In this document: piece after piece, positions 1 through 13,500 of the stretch
Position numbering within the stretch: the stretch's first letter is position 1
How the letters are laid out: the number at the start of each line of letters is the position of its first letter
From: Phoenix dactylifera
Lineage: Eukaryota; Streptophyta; Magnoliopsida; Arecales; Arecaceae
NCBI RefSeq assembly: GCF_009389715.1
Contig: NC_052399.1
Location: 20,264,545-20,328,544, forward strand
Direction of reading: 5' to 3'
DNA: 64,000 bases
Notes under the pieces: generated by a model
What the model saw: the letters and a program-made list of their open reading frames with translations, nothing else
What the model was told of the DNA's origin: nothing
Database searches by the model: none
Translations under genes and position numbers: made by a program

Positions 1-2885
1 TATTTTATTGGGGTGAAGCTGCTTCTTGTGAATCCTTTGTCTTTGTAATACACTAATGATTGCATGAACTAGTTATGAAGAGTGAACAAACACTTCATAG
101 TCTAACATGCTTGATTACTATGCTTGCTTACAGCAATGCTTACGGACTTTATTTCAAGCTGGCCTTAAATCTTTTCCCCTGAAAATAGTATTTTGAATTG
201 GAAACTTCTTGAGATACACAAAGCTTCTTCTGACTGAAACTTAGGAATATTTGTCATTTCTTTATATAAGATAACTTGAAGGTGTTCCTTTTTCGAAAAT
301 GAAAGTTAAATCAGTCCTGCAGTTTAATATATGTTCTCACTCATTCTTGGCCAACTTTAAGCTTCACCCATCTGCTCATTATTTAGAACCTTACATTCAA
401 TATCTTATTTTTAATGGAAGGTGTAATGGCTGCTTTGGTCAATTTTTCTAGTTGTTTTGCCCATCCTTGTAAATAACATGACTGTAGAAGAGGCCCATTC
501 AGTATCGTGCCATTTGTCACCCTCCCATCCTTGTAAATAAGATGACTGTAGAAGAGGCCCATTCAGTGTTGTGCTTTTTGTTACCCCCCCACCCAAAAAA
601 AAACACACACGCATGCACATGTGCGCTGGCACACGCATCCCTCCACCTAGCCATAGCTGATCCTGTACTGAGTTGCTAAGGATCTACTTCCAAGTCTACC
701 CTCATTTCTCACAATGCTAAATTTAGTCACCAAAAGAAGATTATCATACGTGATACCCTCTGGTTGCGCTACTCCTTATTAGATATCATCAACAGATTTT
801 ACATCCCTCTCAAATATGGGCCACCAATGTATGATCCTTAGCATTGATTGATATAAAAGAATGCCAAACAATAACATCTCTGTGTTCACATGCTTCATTT
901 TCAAAAATTTTCTTGACATAATATTATTGATTCAACTAGAGGACCGCCAATTTTAATGAATTCATCAACTGGCAGTTGCTCTGATTGTTGGCCCACTGGT
1001 TAAACCTAAGACTGCCACGTAGCATGTACAACACCACTAGAATGTATCTCCATATCTCCACCATAGGTCCTGAATTTTACTCCCCCCCTTGGGTGAATAG
1101 TGCCTTAGTTAATAGTGGAGTAGATTTTGATTAACCTAAAACCACTATTATGACTTCAATAAATTTTCAACATATAATTAATCATATCAGTTCTTCTAAC
1201 AGAAGCCATTTGGATTAGATATACACTGTTTTTTTATTTTTTGACTGTTTAGGGTTTTGGGATTAGGGTTAGGGGGACCCTCACAGTCATTACATTTTTT
1301 TCACCCTAGATCTACGCCAAATGATTCACAATAAAAAAACCTCAACGTAGGTAATCCTCCATTTCAACCTAGGAGTATTCTCATTTCGACTTGACACCCA
1401 ATGGCAAACTCCCACTCACACTCCTTGAACAAAATCAATACAAGGGAAAACTTAAAATATAAAACGGTCAAATTCTCAGCAACCTTTTCTACTGCCCTCT
1501 CTCATTTTGTATTTTAGCTTCGATAACTTGAAGAAGCTGTCGTACAATTCTGTGACACTCTCATGACCAAATTGTAAGAGGGCTGCCTTCTCTATTTCCC
1601 TCTAATTTATGTCTTTCAGTTGCATTAACCTGAGCATGCTGTCCAGTTCTGTTTGGCTTTCCAGACCAAATTGTAAGATGACAATCCCATTCTCCTTTCG
1701 ACAAATTATACCCTTATCCTCTTCTAAACAATCTATGTCCTTCCAGATCCACATCTATCAATTGTGTCCTTTCATGAGTCACAGAGTGATGTACATCCAA
1801 AGCTCTGATTACCGAGTTACTTCTCCCTAAAAATACCCATTTCTTGTTCTTAAGTTACAACTGTCAAAGCACTTAAAAATGATTAGGTCTCCCTAAATCT
1901 CTCCCTTTTCACTTCAAGCAATTGCTCCCTGTCCTGATTCTGATTCTCAATGCCTTATATTTTTCTATACCTTTACTAATTTTGTTATAATGAAGCTATC
2001 AAAAAAAATTTTACTGAACAATTTATGGTCCTCTTTTTCCCGTAATCAGTCTAGTGAATGATAAGGAAGCTTATCACAGAAAACTATCTAGCGTTTATTT
2101 TATTTATTATGGTAATAGCCTATATGAATCATACCTAAAAGAATAATGTCTGTGAATGGTTTCAGGTGCATAAGCTCCCCACAAGCATTGACTACCAACT
2201 TTTCATTGCCCTTCCATTTGGATTTTTCTGCTTTCAGCATAATGATGATCTCTCGCAATAAATTAATATTCCAAATGTTAATCTGAATCAAATTATCACT
2301 GCGAGTATCTCATGGTGATGCGATAGTCCAGTTTTTATGTACCAGGGGGTTATAGGGAAGGTATTATGTTCTGCTTGTAATACTAGTAGTGTCATTAATT
2401 ATTTATAAAAAATATATGATATCATCCACCCTGAGCAAACAATATGGGCCAATATTGATTGCTTGCCTTGTTAGTAGTATCTAAATGTAGAAATGTAGAA
2501 TTTGTACTCTTAAAACTGTTTTAAAGTTTCTTAGCAATGTGAATACTTGGAGGCAGGTTTTATAATGATGTTCTCATAGTTTGGAACAAGTACTGATCGA
2601 CATTTTGTATCATTAAGAACTCTCCCTTTCAGCTGGTTTTACATGGATACCTGGATTTTTTTCCCCCTCCCATTAACTGGTTTTTGGCAAGATTGATTAC
2701 ATAACATGGCCATGATGCTGTGCGGTAGCTGACATGGACACCATAATGAAATGAATGATTTTGCTTGAGCTGGTACCATTGAGAGACAGTTCCGTTTTAG
2801 GCCTAGTTTATGCATCATTTATCTCTAACCAAGTTTAGTCATACGGTGTACCTGCTATGCCAGCGTAGCTCACATTTAAGTGCAG
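1..2885 (+). other. Probable long intron of the RABA gene
   Basis: No coding exon is visible here on either strand. The stretch ends in an acceptor (gtgcag) directly before the Rab exon, so I infer it is the 3' part of the first Rab intron. RABA genes normally have one intron just after the AGQER motif. The P-loop exon (GDSGVGKS) was not found, so it should lie upstream of the window. The stretch also holds a 64-bp tandem duplication at 461-588, a GT/CA-rich patch near 600 and a short telomere-like ttagggttaggg motif near 1265. Confidence 0.6.
461..588. repeat. Two-copy tandem duplication, 64-bp unit
   Basis: The unit beginning ccatccttgtaaataa starts at 461 and again at 525. Both copies continue through ctgtagaagaggcccattca, with a few substitutions. 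This is a simple local duplication inside the presumed Rab intron. No function is suggested. Confidence 0.85.
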
Positions 2886-3318
2886 GTATCGTGCCATCAC
2901 CAGTGCATACTACCGTGGAGCTGTAGGTGCATTGCTTGTCTACGATGTTACTCGGCATGCGACATTTGAGAATGCTGAGCGCTGGTTGCGGGAGTTGAGA
3001 GACCATACAGATCCAAATATAGTTGTTATGCTTGTTGGAAACAAGTCTGATCTTCGTCATCTTGTAGCCGTTTCAACGGAAGATGGGAAAGCTTTTGCAG
3101 AGAGGGAGTCACTCTATTTCATGGAGACGTCTGCGCTGGAAGCAACAAATGTGGAAAATGCCTTTGCTGAGGTCTTAACACAGATCTATCGGATTGTAAG
3201 CAAAAAAGCCGTTGAGGCAGGCGATGATTCCGCTTCTGCAGTCCCCAGTAAAGGGGAGAAAATTAATGTGAAGGATGATGTTTCTGCACTAAAGAGAGTT
3301 GGCTGCTGCTCCTCTTAA
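2886..3318 (+). CDS. Rab11-type small GTPase (RABA group), final exon
   Basis: This is the last exon of a plant RABA/Rab11 GTPase, a membrane-traffic switch of the trans-Golgi/recycling endosome. The first base completes an Arg codon split by the intron (AG|G), and the exon continues [20 protein letters not shown]. The window shows the G4 motif NKSD (guanine specificity), the G5 motif ETSAL and the hypervariable tail ending in CCSS, a double-cysteine geranylgeranylation site. The length of 143 codons plus stop fits the second exon of a family protein of about 217 residues. The P-loop and switch I/II motif DTAGQE lie on an upstream exon outside the window. The tail (KRVGCCSS) resembles RABA1 members best. 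The LINE insertion starts about 670 bp downstream, beyond the likely 3' UTR. Confidence 0.95.
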
Positions 3319-3974
3319 AGTTGCAACCAACCTTTTCCAAGGTAAGGGCCTGTTTCAGATGAATTGTGTGACTTAATGTAATTTCTTTTCTCCTCTGGAG
3401 TCGACAATGTTTGTAGCTGAAGGGTTTGGATAGGTTCTGTTTTTATTACATGTCATCCAAGAACAGGAGAGCTTGATTCGGTTTGATCTTTACTAGATCT
3501 GATATGGCCGAGTACTATCAGAAAGTTGTTCCTTAGAGACATACAGATTTACATCTCCATGTTTAGATTGTAGCAATTGTGCACAAATTCCAAGTGGATT
3601 CAAAGGTTCAAATTATCGACGATATATGGTAGCACACTGAAATCCACGAGTTCTAGGTGATGGTATTTCATACTTTGTGCATCATAATTCAGTTTTCAAC
3701 CCATTATGCGAGAAAGTGTGGACCAATAATGCTGCTTATTTTTTGAAATATTTCTTTCTTTTCCGGATCAAACGCTCAACCTTTTATCTGGAGAGGTAAA
3801 TTGTGGATAATTCAACTTTTCCTATAACCAACTGGATTCGATGTACCTCTTGTTACTCGATAATGTCAAAGAACGCTAGTAGCCAAATAATAACAAAATC
3901 GTCTACAAGCAAGCCTAAGATATAAAAAAATATTTATAGGTAACCGAAAAGAGTGTGTTTGGGTCCGCTGCCAA
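3319..3974 (+). other. RABA 3' UTR and flank
   Basis: No coding potential is seen. The first few hundred bases after the Rab stop are T-rich, as expected of a 3' UTR. The remainder is AT-rich spacer up to the LINE target site. Confidence 0.5.
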
Positions 3975-3986
3975 AGTAGATACTTT

Positions 3987-6900
3987 TTTTTGACACTGCA
4001 TGACGCCCTACTTAGACAGCAAGAGATATTATGGAGACAAAAATCGAGGGTACAGTGGATAGTGGAGGGGGATAGAAATACCAAATTCTTCCACCAGGCG
4101 ACCGTGATCAGGAGGCACCAGAATAGGATTAGAGCCATCAGGGGAGAGGACGGGCAGTTGTTGGAGGACCCGGCTATGATTCAGAGGATTCTGGCGGGCT
4201 TTTTCAGGGCCAGATGGACAGAGCAGACTACGGGTGGCAGGCCATCGGATATACCACCGCCTCTGGCAGGGGTGGTAGAGGAGGAGTCTGTAGCATTGAT
4301 TAGGCCAGTCTCGGAGCGAGAGATCAGGGAGGCGGTGTGGTCTCTTGAGGGAGACAAGGTCCCAGGGCCAGATGGCTTTCCACCTATTTTCTTTCAGAGA
4401 TATTGGATGATTGTTGGGCGAGACGTTACGGCGGCCATACAGCAGTACTTCAGTACAGCAGTTATGGCGACAGACTGGCAGAGGACTTTCATCACCTTGA
4501 TACCGAAGCGGCAGGACGCTACGGAGCCGAGTCATTTTCGCCCGATCAGCCTTTGTACGACTTTGTACAAGGTTACGGCGAAGATACTTGCCGTCAGGTT
4601 GAGGGATGTTCTCCCCAGACTTATTAGTCCGGAGCAGGGGGCTTTTCTGGAGGGGCGGAGTATATCTGATAATGTACTTATTGCCCAGGAGTTTATGTTT
4701 GATCTTGGTAGATCTCCGATGAGGAGGAGTCTGATGGGGATCAAGCTTGATATGGAGAGGGCCTACGATAGGATGAGGTGGGATTTTTTGCAGGAGTCTA
4801 TGCAGGGGTTTGGTTTTCATGAGACATGGATCAGATGGGTTATGGGCTGTATCCGCGCCCCCTCCTTTGCTATTTTGGTGAATGGCACTCCTTCCCAGTT
4901 CTTTGTGTCGTCAGGAGGGCTACGCCAGGGATGCCCCCTCTCCCCGTTACTGTTCATTATTTGTGCGGACGCTTTGTCTAGATCCTTGAGGCAGGCGGTT
5001 ACCACTCAGGAGCTGGAGGCCTATAGACCGGTGGCGGAGGCTCCTCCGATTTCTCACTTGCTTTTTGCTGATGATTGTTTGCTTCTAGCCAGGTCGTCTC
5101 GGCAGGCGGCACGGGTTATAGGGAGGATTCTCCGAGATTATTGTGCAGTGTCGGGACAGCGGGTCAATCTGATCAAGTCAGCTATTAGTTTCAGCCCGAG
5201 GACCAGTTTGGCAGCGAGGCACTCTATACTGGAGATTTTGGGGGTAGGAGAGCAGGAGGGCACTATGACATACTTGGGGATTCCTATCTCCGGCCGACGG
5301 CTACGAATTAAGGATTGCACTGCTCTTGAGCTTAGCATCAGACGCAGATTGGAGGGGTGGCAGGCGCATACACTTTCTATGATGGGCAGGATCACTCTGG
5401 TTCGATCAGTGCTTACTTCCGTCCCTATCTACCTTCTCTCTAACGCCATTATTCCAGTGGCGGTCTTGAGGTCCCTTGAGCAGCTATTCAGGAGTTTCAT
5501 ATGGGGCAGGCGCGGTGGCAGAGATGGTATCCATCTGGTGGGTTGGGAGGTGGTGTGTCAGCCGACCGGGTCTGGAGGGTTGGGGGTGCAATCCCTGGTG
5601 GCGCGACGGGAGGCCCTAGTGGCCAGACATGCAGTCAGACTAGTGTTGGAGCCGGAGAGTATGTGGGCCTCGTTGATGAGGGCCAAGTATGGAGCCTTGG
5701 TACCTGGGGCACGATCTGGGCGTCACCACTCTCCGATTTGGAGGGAGATGTGCGCCAGAGCTGCGGTGGTGCTCCCGGAGATTAGGTGGGCTATTGGTGA
5801 CGGACGATCTATCGATGTGCTGGAGGACAGCTGGGTGACTGAGCAGCCGATGTGTCGGATGCCCACCATGGTGGATTCGGCGAGATTAGCCGGCTGGAGG
5901 GTGAGCGATCTACTGGACTCAGAGGCCGGTGGCTGGAGGGAGGAGCTGATTCGGGAGACTTTTGGAGAGCAGTTGGCAGAGTTGGTTCTGACTTTGCCGG
6001 TTCCTATCGGGGGGGAGTCTGACAGGCTAGTGTGGATGCCGACGGGACGGTCGCGAGTGCGAGCGATGGATCTTCTCGGCCTATTCAGATCGGAGCCAGA
6101 TCGGCAGATTGAGGGTGGTTGGATATGGAGGTTGCGGATCCATCCTCGAGTGGCGCTCTTCATCTGGAAGGTGGCATGGGGCTGCCTCCCGACTAGGAGT
6201 TTGTTAGTTCATCGTGGTATGCGGATCTCTCAGTGTTGTGAGGTTTGTGCAGATGTGACCATCGAGCATGTTCTTGTGTAGTGCCCTAGAGCCCGAGAGA
6301 TATGGAGGAGGTCACCGGTCCCACTCCCTGACACGGTGGCTTCAGTGGATGACCTGATCCGCCTGCTGAGAGATTCCACGCGGGGCCCTCGGTCTTTGGA
6401 GGTAGGGATTCTGATGGCTTACTTATCTTACTACATCTGGTTGGACAGGAATGCTGGTCTGTTTGAGGGGAGGAGGATGTCACCGAGGATGGTGGTGGAT
6501 AGAGCACTGACACATGCGAGGGAGGTTTTGATGGCTGCCGATGTGTTTTCTGCTGGGACGGCTAGGGACACCTGGGGTACTCGTCACACTTTTTTAGCTC
6601 CCCGATTTGCCCTTATTTCTTGGGTACCCCCACCCCTTAGCTATATCAAAGTTAACTTCGACGGCAGTAGGTCAGTGGATGGTGTGACTGGAGGGGTTGG
6701 TTTTGTGATCAGGGACCATTTTGGTAGGATGATAGCTGCAGAAGGTCGCCGCACGCCGGGACTTACGGTAGTGGGAGCTGAGCTGAGGGCAGCCTGGGAG
6801 GGTATATCCTATGCGAGGTTGGTTCTTGGTGCCGAGCGGGTGTACCTCGAGGGAGATTCCTCCATGGTGATTGATTGGGTTCGAGGGGCGGATAGGTTTG

Positions 6901-7177
6901 GTGATGGTCATCCCCTTATCCGGGAGATTCGCAGGATGGCTCAGATGCTGGGCGGCTTTCGGGCAGCACACGTGTTTAGGAAGGCGAACAGTGCAGCAGA
7001 CTGGGTCGCCTCCTATGTCGCCCGACATTCTGGGGATGTTATTTGGACGTCTGTTTCAGATGTTCCCTGTCCTTTGTATTCTTTACTTTTCCGTGATTTG
7101 GCAGGATGTACTCACGTTCGAGTTATATGATATGAGTAGCCGTTTTCACCAAAAACAAAAAAAAAAAAAAAAATTGT
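3987..7177 (+). mobile_element. L1-type LINE, 5'-truncated, with target-site duplications
   Basis: This is a non-LTR retrotransposon copy bounded by identical 12-bp direct repeats, agtagatacttt at 3975-3986 and 7178-7189. It ends in an A-rich tail (caaaaacaaaaaa..., about 24 bases). It keeps a reverse transcriptase, a zinc-knuckle-like zf-RVT segment and a C-terminal RNase H domain, the order seen in plant L1-clade LINEs. ORF1 and the endonuclease are absent, the usual product of incomplete target-primed reverse transcription. The exact repeats and intact tail suggest a recent insertion. Its GC-rich body contrasts sharply with the AT-rich flanks. Confidence 0.95.
3990..7130 (+). pseudogene. 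LINE ORF2 fragment: reverse transcriptase plus RNase H
   Basis: One reading frame runs from the truncation point to a stop at 7130, broken by a single in-frame TAG at 6279-6281. The residues around it (EHVLV, stop, CPRAREIW) suggest a former CAG or similar codon. RT landmarks, counted from 3990, are KLDMERAYD with the first catalytic Asp near residue 254, GLRQGCPLSP near 310 and the FADD box near 359-362. A zf-RVT segment (WKVAWGCLPTR, CCEVC) precedes the stop. After it comes an RNase H fold of the RVT_3 type, with the acidic residues in VNFDGS, GAELRA and EGDSSMVIDW. There is no native start codon because the 5' end is lost. It is unlikely to make a functional protein, but the frame is otherwise remarkably whole. 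Confidence 0.93.
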
Positions 7178-7189
7178 AGTAGATACTTT

Positions 7190-9500
7190 CACCCTCGTTT
7201 GCTTGCATTGACATTTACCATTTGGATAGGTTTTAACTTTTCCGTGTACGATCATGTATGCATCACAGGATCCACCCAGATCTAAAAATTCTCAGTGCAT
7301 GGCAGGCAGGCTGAAGGGCGGACCCAACCACACTCGTCTCCAAGATAAGTGTGCTTAGCTAGTCATAAAATCTTATCAAGTAAAAGGAAATGTGTTCAAA
7401 ATTCAAACACATTTACTTCTTAAGCGTTAGGAGAAGTTGGTACTATATACCTACTAGCATAATTGGATGAACGACAGCAACAATAGCTTTGGGTAATTAC
7501 CATACAAATTTGACAAGCAAAACATGTATAAGAAAAAATATATATTTGATAGCGTAGTCTCGATCTAGTACTTGATACCGTAAATCCAAATCTCTTCCAA
7601 TATGAAATGCCAGCTTTTAGATAGAAATCAAATTTAATCCTCTTCCGTTAACTGCTGCTGCCCCCAAAGCAGATAAAGATTCCATGTTGGTAGTTGGTTT
7701 ATCCACCTACAGAAGCACTGATTTTGGTGTGAATTCTACCCTCGTCGCCACACAGTAAAAATCAGGTTTTCGGGGAGCCATGCGCAAATGTCTTACGTTA
7801 AAAGACTGGCAATAATTCATTTAATAGGCATAAACCGTGCCTTGTAAAATGATCAATTAGCTGATGTCCGTGAACCAATTATATAATTATAGTACGCGTG
7901 CATGCCGTCATTTGTATGATTACATAGGTGCACAGCAGTTACATGGAAAAATAGACGTTGCTAATGATATATAGACCGGCCGCTGCTGCTAATTACGTAC
8001 AACAAGATGAAGCCGAGTCAAACAATGCAAACACCTCAAACTCTATCACCATTTCTTAACAATAACTTAAGGCATATTTGGTAGGAAGTAGTTGAACGCT
8101 AAATTAGAAATAAAAATAAAAATAGAAATGAGTGACTTCAGTTCCAACCGTTTGGTTGGAGGGAGTTCAATTTTCATTTTGATTTTTGGAGCACTAGGAA
8201 TATCCCAAACCCTTCAAAATTCAATCCTTTCGGAGCGTTTCTCCAAAACTCAATCCTTACTCTCCTATAGTATTCAAATTGCATTCTGATTCCCATCCCT
8301 ATTATAGCAACAACCAAACACGTCGGAAGATGTTCACGCCAATTCATTCTAATTTCGATTTCGAAGCTGATTCTATTCGCGAACTCAATGCGTCCTTAAT
8401 CTCTCACTCTTTTTAGCCAAAAGGACAAAAAAATAATCTAATAAAAATAGTAAATAACTTTATACATTAGTACAAGTGCATTGTATGGTGTACTCACGGA
8501 GAACATGGTAGGTTTTCTTGTTCTAAAAGGATTCTAGAGTGCATTTCGTTTGCAATTGAAATTATAATTGATTGAATTAGAAATTAGAATAACCAAATTT
8601 CTCGACGCGTTTGATTTATGACTAAAATTGGAATAAAATTTGAATACTAAAAAAAAGAGTCTAAATTAAACTTTATTAAACTTTGAAAGATTGGGGCATT
8701 TGTATTCTTCTTAGAATGGGAGTCCTTCGTTCCTATTTCTATTCTCATTCAGGAATCCAACTCACGTCAGTTAACTAAATAAATTTATATGATTCGCTTT
8801 TTCTCATGCAGCATATAACAGATAGATTTTGATGCAAATTGTTGTTAATTTTTTTTACTCTCTTTTTTTTCCCCTTCATTCTACCGATATCGCCCCGTCA
8901 ACAAAGAGCTACAGAGCAGTGCTGCAATCCCTGCCGTCCATCTTAAGGACCAGCTGCAGCAGATCGTTGCCATCTCTGCGAGCCGGCGCTGCAAAGCCTC
9001 ACGAAGAAGGGAGTCTCCGCTTCCTGCAAGCAGCTCTCCCTTACAATCAGACAATTACCCTAATCATCCCATAGAACCCGCGAAACAACGATCAGAGGAG
9101 TCAAAGCGATAGGAGAGTAGGAAGGTGGGAACGAGAATGAGAACCGGCGAGGTCATGAACTCATGATGGCGGCAAGGGGAAAAACTTGCGACCCGGTGCA
9201 CTCGCGCAGTTGATTAAAGTATGGAGATACGAAAAAGTAATCGTTAAAGACAAGCACCGACGAAAAATTATTTCCTACACTGTATACATCATATATATTA
9301 TATATCACAGCCGTTCGTTTTCGTAGTGGTGTATCAAGTGAGCTCTTTGAGTAGATCATACAGTAATAATTGACTGTGATACGGATGACGTGGTGCAGCA
9401 GCGTCTTCATGTGCATACAAGAAAATTTATGGAGTCGCACGGCGCACGACACGCTCTCAGGGTAAGATGGGTAAGGCAGCGCAACGATGACGTCATCGTA
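7190..9500. other. Intergenic, AT-rich, possible decayed MITE
   Basis: No gene is recognised between the LINE and the WRKY stop. At about 8070-8325 a block begins ggcatatttggta and ends accaaacacgtcgg. These are weakly inverted relative to each other (about 8 of 12 bases), as in many plant MITEs, but I see no clear target-site duplication. The stretch 8880-9070 is more GC-rich without a recognisable product. Confidence 0.4.
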
Positions 9501-10529
9501 TCATCCGGTGCTCCCGCAGCACGGCGCCGTCGTTAAGGTGCACCGCCGGCTCTCCTCCCCTCCCACGTGCCTCTCTACGAACGCTCGCCGGAACACCGCC
9601 GAGCACTCCGGCAACTCCCCCAGGTCCGCGAACATCGAGTCCTCCTCCCCCTCGCCGCCGTGGCCTGCCAACCTTTCGCACTCGTCGGCGAACAACACCG
9701 CGATACCGGCAGTGGCGCTGTCGCCCCCGGCGCAGCATATGGAGCCGTAGAGGTGGGCGTCATCGGTCTCCGGCGGAGAGGTGGACCCGACGTCGGAGAA
9801 CCAGTAGAGTTCGTTGGGCGTTACGAGGGACGACGACTCGTCAGCGATCAAATCGGCGAACTTCTGGTCCGGATCAGCTGGACCGGGCGGGACTGATTCA
9901 GCCGTGGCCGGTTCCGGGTCCGGGGTCGGGGCTTCGACCGGCCGGAGCTTGGAACTTTGGTGGTGGTTTTTTGGGAGGGGCCCGGAGTGGTTGTGCTGCC
10001 CGGCGTACGTCATCACCAGCATGGTGGGGTCCACGCGGCTCCTCTCCACTTGCTTTCTCGCCGGGCACCCCTTGTGGCTGCCGCACCTATAGTAGCCCCT
10101 GGAAGCGAGAAGAAAGAGGAGGCGCGTTATAGCGGGATCCGACTGTGTCCGGTTAAAGTGCACCGGAGGCGGCGCTTGATAGGAGGGGAGGCAAATGGTA
10201 CCTGGGATAGGGGGAGCCCTTGATCGGCTTCTGGCCGTACTTCCGCCAGGCCCAGGAATCGGACGGCGGAGCAGCTCCGTCGCCGTTGGGTACGGACACC
10301 ACTCGTTTCTGGACCGACCGCCGGCTATCAAAATAAATTTAATTAAAAATTACCTAATATAAAGCTAATTAGAAGAAAGAAATAAAAAGACCAACCTTCG
10401 GTTGGGGGACGTACGGGAGGGAAGGCGGGTGGAGCTGTTGAGGTCAGCGGTGGCGGGCGGACAGACATCGTTGGATTCGGGATCGATGCAAGGATCTTCC
10501 GGATCGCTGCTGTCGGAACGGCCATCCAT
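9501..10529 (-). CDS. WRKY transcription factor, group IIe (WRKY65/69-like)
   Basis: Three exons on the minus strand, 10529-10396, 10324-10202 and 10098-9501, join in phase to 284 residues. Introns are GT-AG: one splits a Ser codon before the basic segment and one splits the Arg codon after YP, the conserved WRKY-domain intron position. The domain reads WAWRKYGQK (WRKYGQK at residues 71-77). It is followed by a C-x5-C-x23-H-x-H zinc site (C91, C97, H121, H123), which defines group II. The flanking VQKRVVSVP and the [20 protein letters not shown] context match group IIe, nearest Arabidopsis WRKY65/69 by memory. The C-terminus is acidic with Pro/Glu stretches, plausible for activation. The product should bind W-boxes (TTGAC) in the nucleus. 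I chose the ATG at 10529 because it is in frame with exon 2 and starts an acidic N-terminus. An upstream in-frame start was not needed. Confidence 0.93.
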
Positions 10530-13500
10530 GACGTGGATTCGCCGTACTCCACTAAATCCGAGCCGTTGATTTCGCGATCTCCGTTCCTCGGTCCGTAGGG
10601 AAGTCCGGAAACAAAACGAGAAAAGAAATACTAGAAGAATATCGCGGAGGAGGTGAGAGAGAAGAAGCGGAGGGAGAGAGGAGGAGAAAGAGCAGGAGGG
10701 TGCGCCTTCGGGTTGGAAGAGAGGTTAGGTTCTTGAACCAGAAAAAAAGGGTTAGGTTGCCAGGCAATGCGGACGGGTAGCCCCATTGTCCTTTTTTTTA
10801 GAATACTGAAATGAGTAATGGAACTATGGAAGGAGTATAAGACGCTATTTGGGTATATAAATTAATTGAAGTGATTTGATTATAATATTAATAGGTATTG
10901 TGGGGCATAGCGTTTTTGCCTTTGTATATTAAGCCAGCATGATTCAATAAAAAAAAGAGATGAATATTTTATGATATGTACCGAAACGGAGAGCATCTTC
11001 AAACCTCCATCGTTAATATCCTCCAACCATGGCTATTCATTTTTGATTTTTCTCCTTTCTCTATTTTTTTTTTGTTTTACCAAAAAATCATTCCCCTTCA
11101 TTTTTCAACTATTGACGATGGGTCAGAGCGAAAAAATCAAAATCCAATACCATGGTTCCAAATCGAAACTAAACTAAAATCAAAATTAAACAATTTTTTA
11201 AATCCAAAAATTATAACCACCACAGAGAAAAAAAAGTGCGAAGTTGAAATTGAAACCAAAAATTGTTTTATTTTTTTATTCATAAAAAAAATCCACCTCT
11301 CTCCGTGCTAGGATTTGTGGCAATGTGGCAATGGAAAGTCCAACTTGAATGGGATAAGGAGTTAGGATTATTGATGACCATTCTTATGAAGTTAGTAATT
11401 TAAATTTATACTAAATATAAAAAATATTAAAAATCGAGTATTTTTTATTTTGAGTTAGATTTTGGATTTGGTTTCGAGTTGGAAAATCATCCAAACTGCA
11501 ATTAAAACCAAAACCAAACTATTCTTAATTTTTAAATCCATCATTAAAACCATTTTCATTTAATTTTGGTTAAACTGTCGTGTTCGATTAGAAGTATGCT
11601 TGGTTTAGAAATGAGTAAAATATTGGAATATCTAAAATTTCTAGTCGCGATAGAGTTCGGATCTTCTACGTTGCATTTTTGCACCGCAGAGTATTGTATA
11701 CATATAGATCTCCGCCAACCTCATCCACCGATATAGATGACTATTTGTTCATGTATCATGTTTGATAGCCATTTATTTTTACAATAGGATGATGTAGCAT
11801 GATCACGGTGCGTATGGCATTCTGCGGTGCGCAAAACTAGCCCTGCAGAAAATCTGAACCAATGGTGATAGATGTGGGCGAGCTCATGGCTTGCTGGCTT
11901 CGGCTGTGGCGGGACCCAGCGGATCTCAAATCTCTGATCTTGTCCCTCTCTCCCAGCCCCCAGGCTCCCCCTGCCGAACATGACAGTAATTTGTCCGTTG
12001 AGGTTTACCGTTTACCTTCTGTCATAAGGCCTAAGAACTTGGATTACCAATTTTCACACCGGCCGGTAGGTCGGGTTATCGAAGGCTAAAATCAGGCATC
12101 CATCTCCTCATTAAAAAAATAAAAAAATCCATCTTCATCCCCTTCATCTCTACAATCAAGGAGCAGAGGAATGTCTATCTGTTTTTTTTATAATAAAACA
12201 AGTATTGAGCTTGCTCCACATGATTTATGATAACATGCAAAGTATAAAACTAATGCCATTTCTAATAAGAAGATTGAGCATGTTAATTGCCATTGAGGCA
12301 TCAATATCAAATCCATGCCTCAATTACAGCAACATTTTTTTTTATTTTAAAGAGAAAGATAGCATCTCTTGGGATTCATTCAAAAAAGGATAAAATAATA
12401 AAAATAGGTTTTTTTTTCCTTTTTGTCCTTTATAACCCTTCATATGAACTGACTCAGCATAAACAGTAATAAATCACTCGCAATAGCTAATTGTTCTTGA
12501 TATATCTCAGCACAGAAAAGTTCAAATAATCGAAGTGTTATCATGAAATAAGTTTTAAGCCAGGCGTCGCCTCCTGCTCTGCTTTCTCCGACTCCTGTAA
12601 GGGAGGTCACTCAGGAATCATGATATGTACAAATTAATCATGTCCAAGTATCATACTTAGAAATCCCCATTTCCAACACTAAAAGATTGGCACCGAGCTG
12701 CGATGGAAAACCCGTTTCCACATTTCTTTAGTATCCCCCAACTCGATGACTTAATTCCCAACTATATTTTTAATCACTTGCCATCTCTTATTTAATTTTA
12801 TAAGCTTCCCTCTACCTTCCTCTCTTCGATACGTTGATAACCTTGCTTAAATCGAGTGCAAGACATCTAAAACTAGCCATCCAAGTTTTCGACTTGTTCG
12901 ATACCTAATTTGGGCAAGCAACAAACAAGAGGGGAAGATTCATGCCACACAAATACCAATCATCAATTGCCAAGTACTTCACACAGACGTATTTGAGCGT
13001 AATCTTTAACTAATTTGGAGAGGACTCAAACTCATTTATATTAACTTTTTAAGTTCATTAGACCATGGCGATATTTAAAGTAATGCGAGAGCTAGTCACG
13101 ACGAGAATGGCATTTAGATTGACTTTATTGGATAATTAAGCTTTAACCATATCAAGGATGAAGGGACCCATTCTCTAATTTAGGCCGTTGTTCCACTTTA
13201 CAGCCCAAGAGACCGGCCTTGTTCTCGCATAAGCAAGTGTTTGGGCCAAGGCATTATGGGCCGGCCCATCTATTCGAATCCGGTCTCGGTCCGTTTGATT
13301 TGGTTCCTTCTATTTCATCCAAATAATGACTCTCGCCCTGTTCGTGCCTATCTCCAACTTCGATCTTGAACCTCGAAACATGTGAACTTCCCAACAAAAG
13401 TAGCCTCCAAAGGTTTCAGTAAATAGCTATGTACCTGGCTATGTTTGTAATGCAGCCTCCAGGAAAAGCTGGTGCACGCTACCAATCACTGCAGTGTATT

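Noticed and set aside
1255-1280. Telomere-like ttagggttaggg run
   Set aside because: Too short to be an interstitial telomere tract; chance or promoter-like telo-box in an intron.
4029-4820. 263-codon minus-strand frame
   Set aside because: Antisense shadow of the LINE reverse transcriptase.
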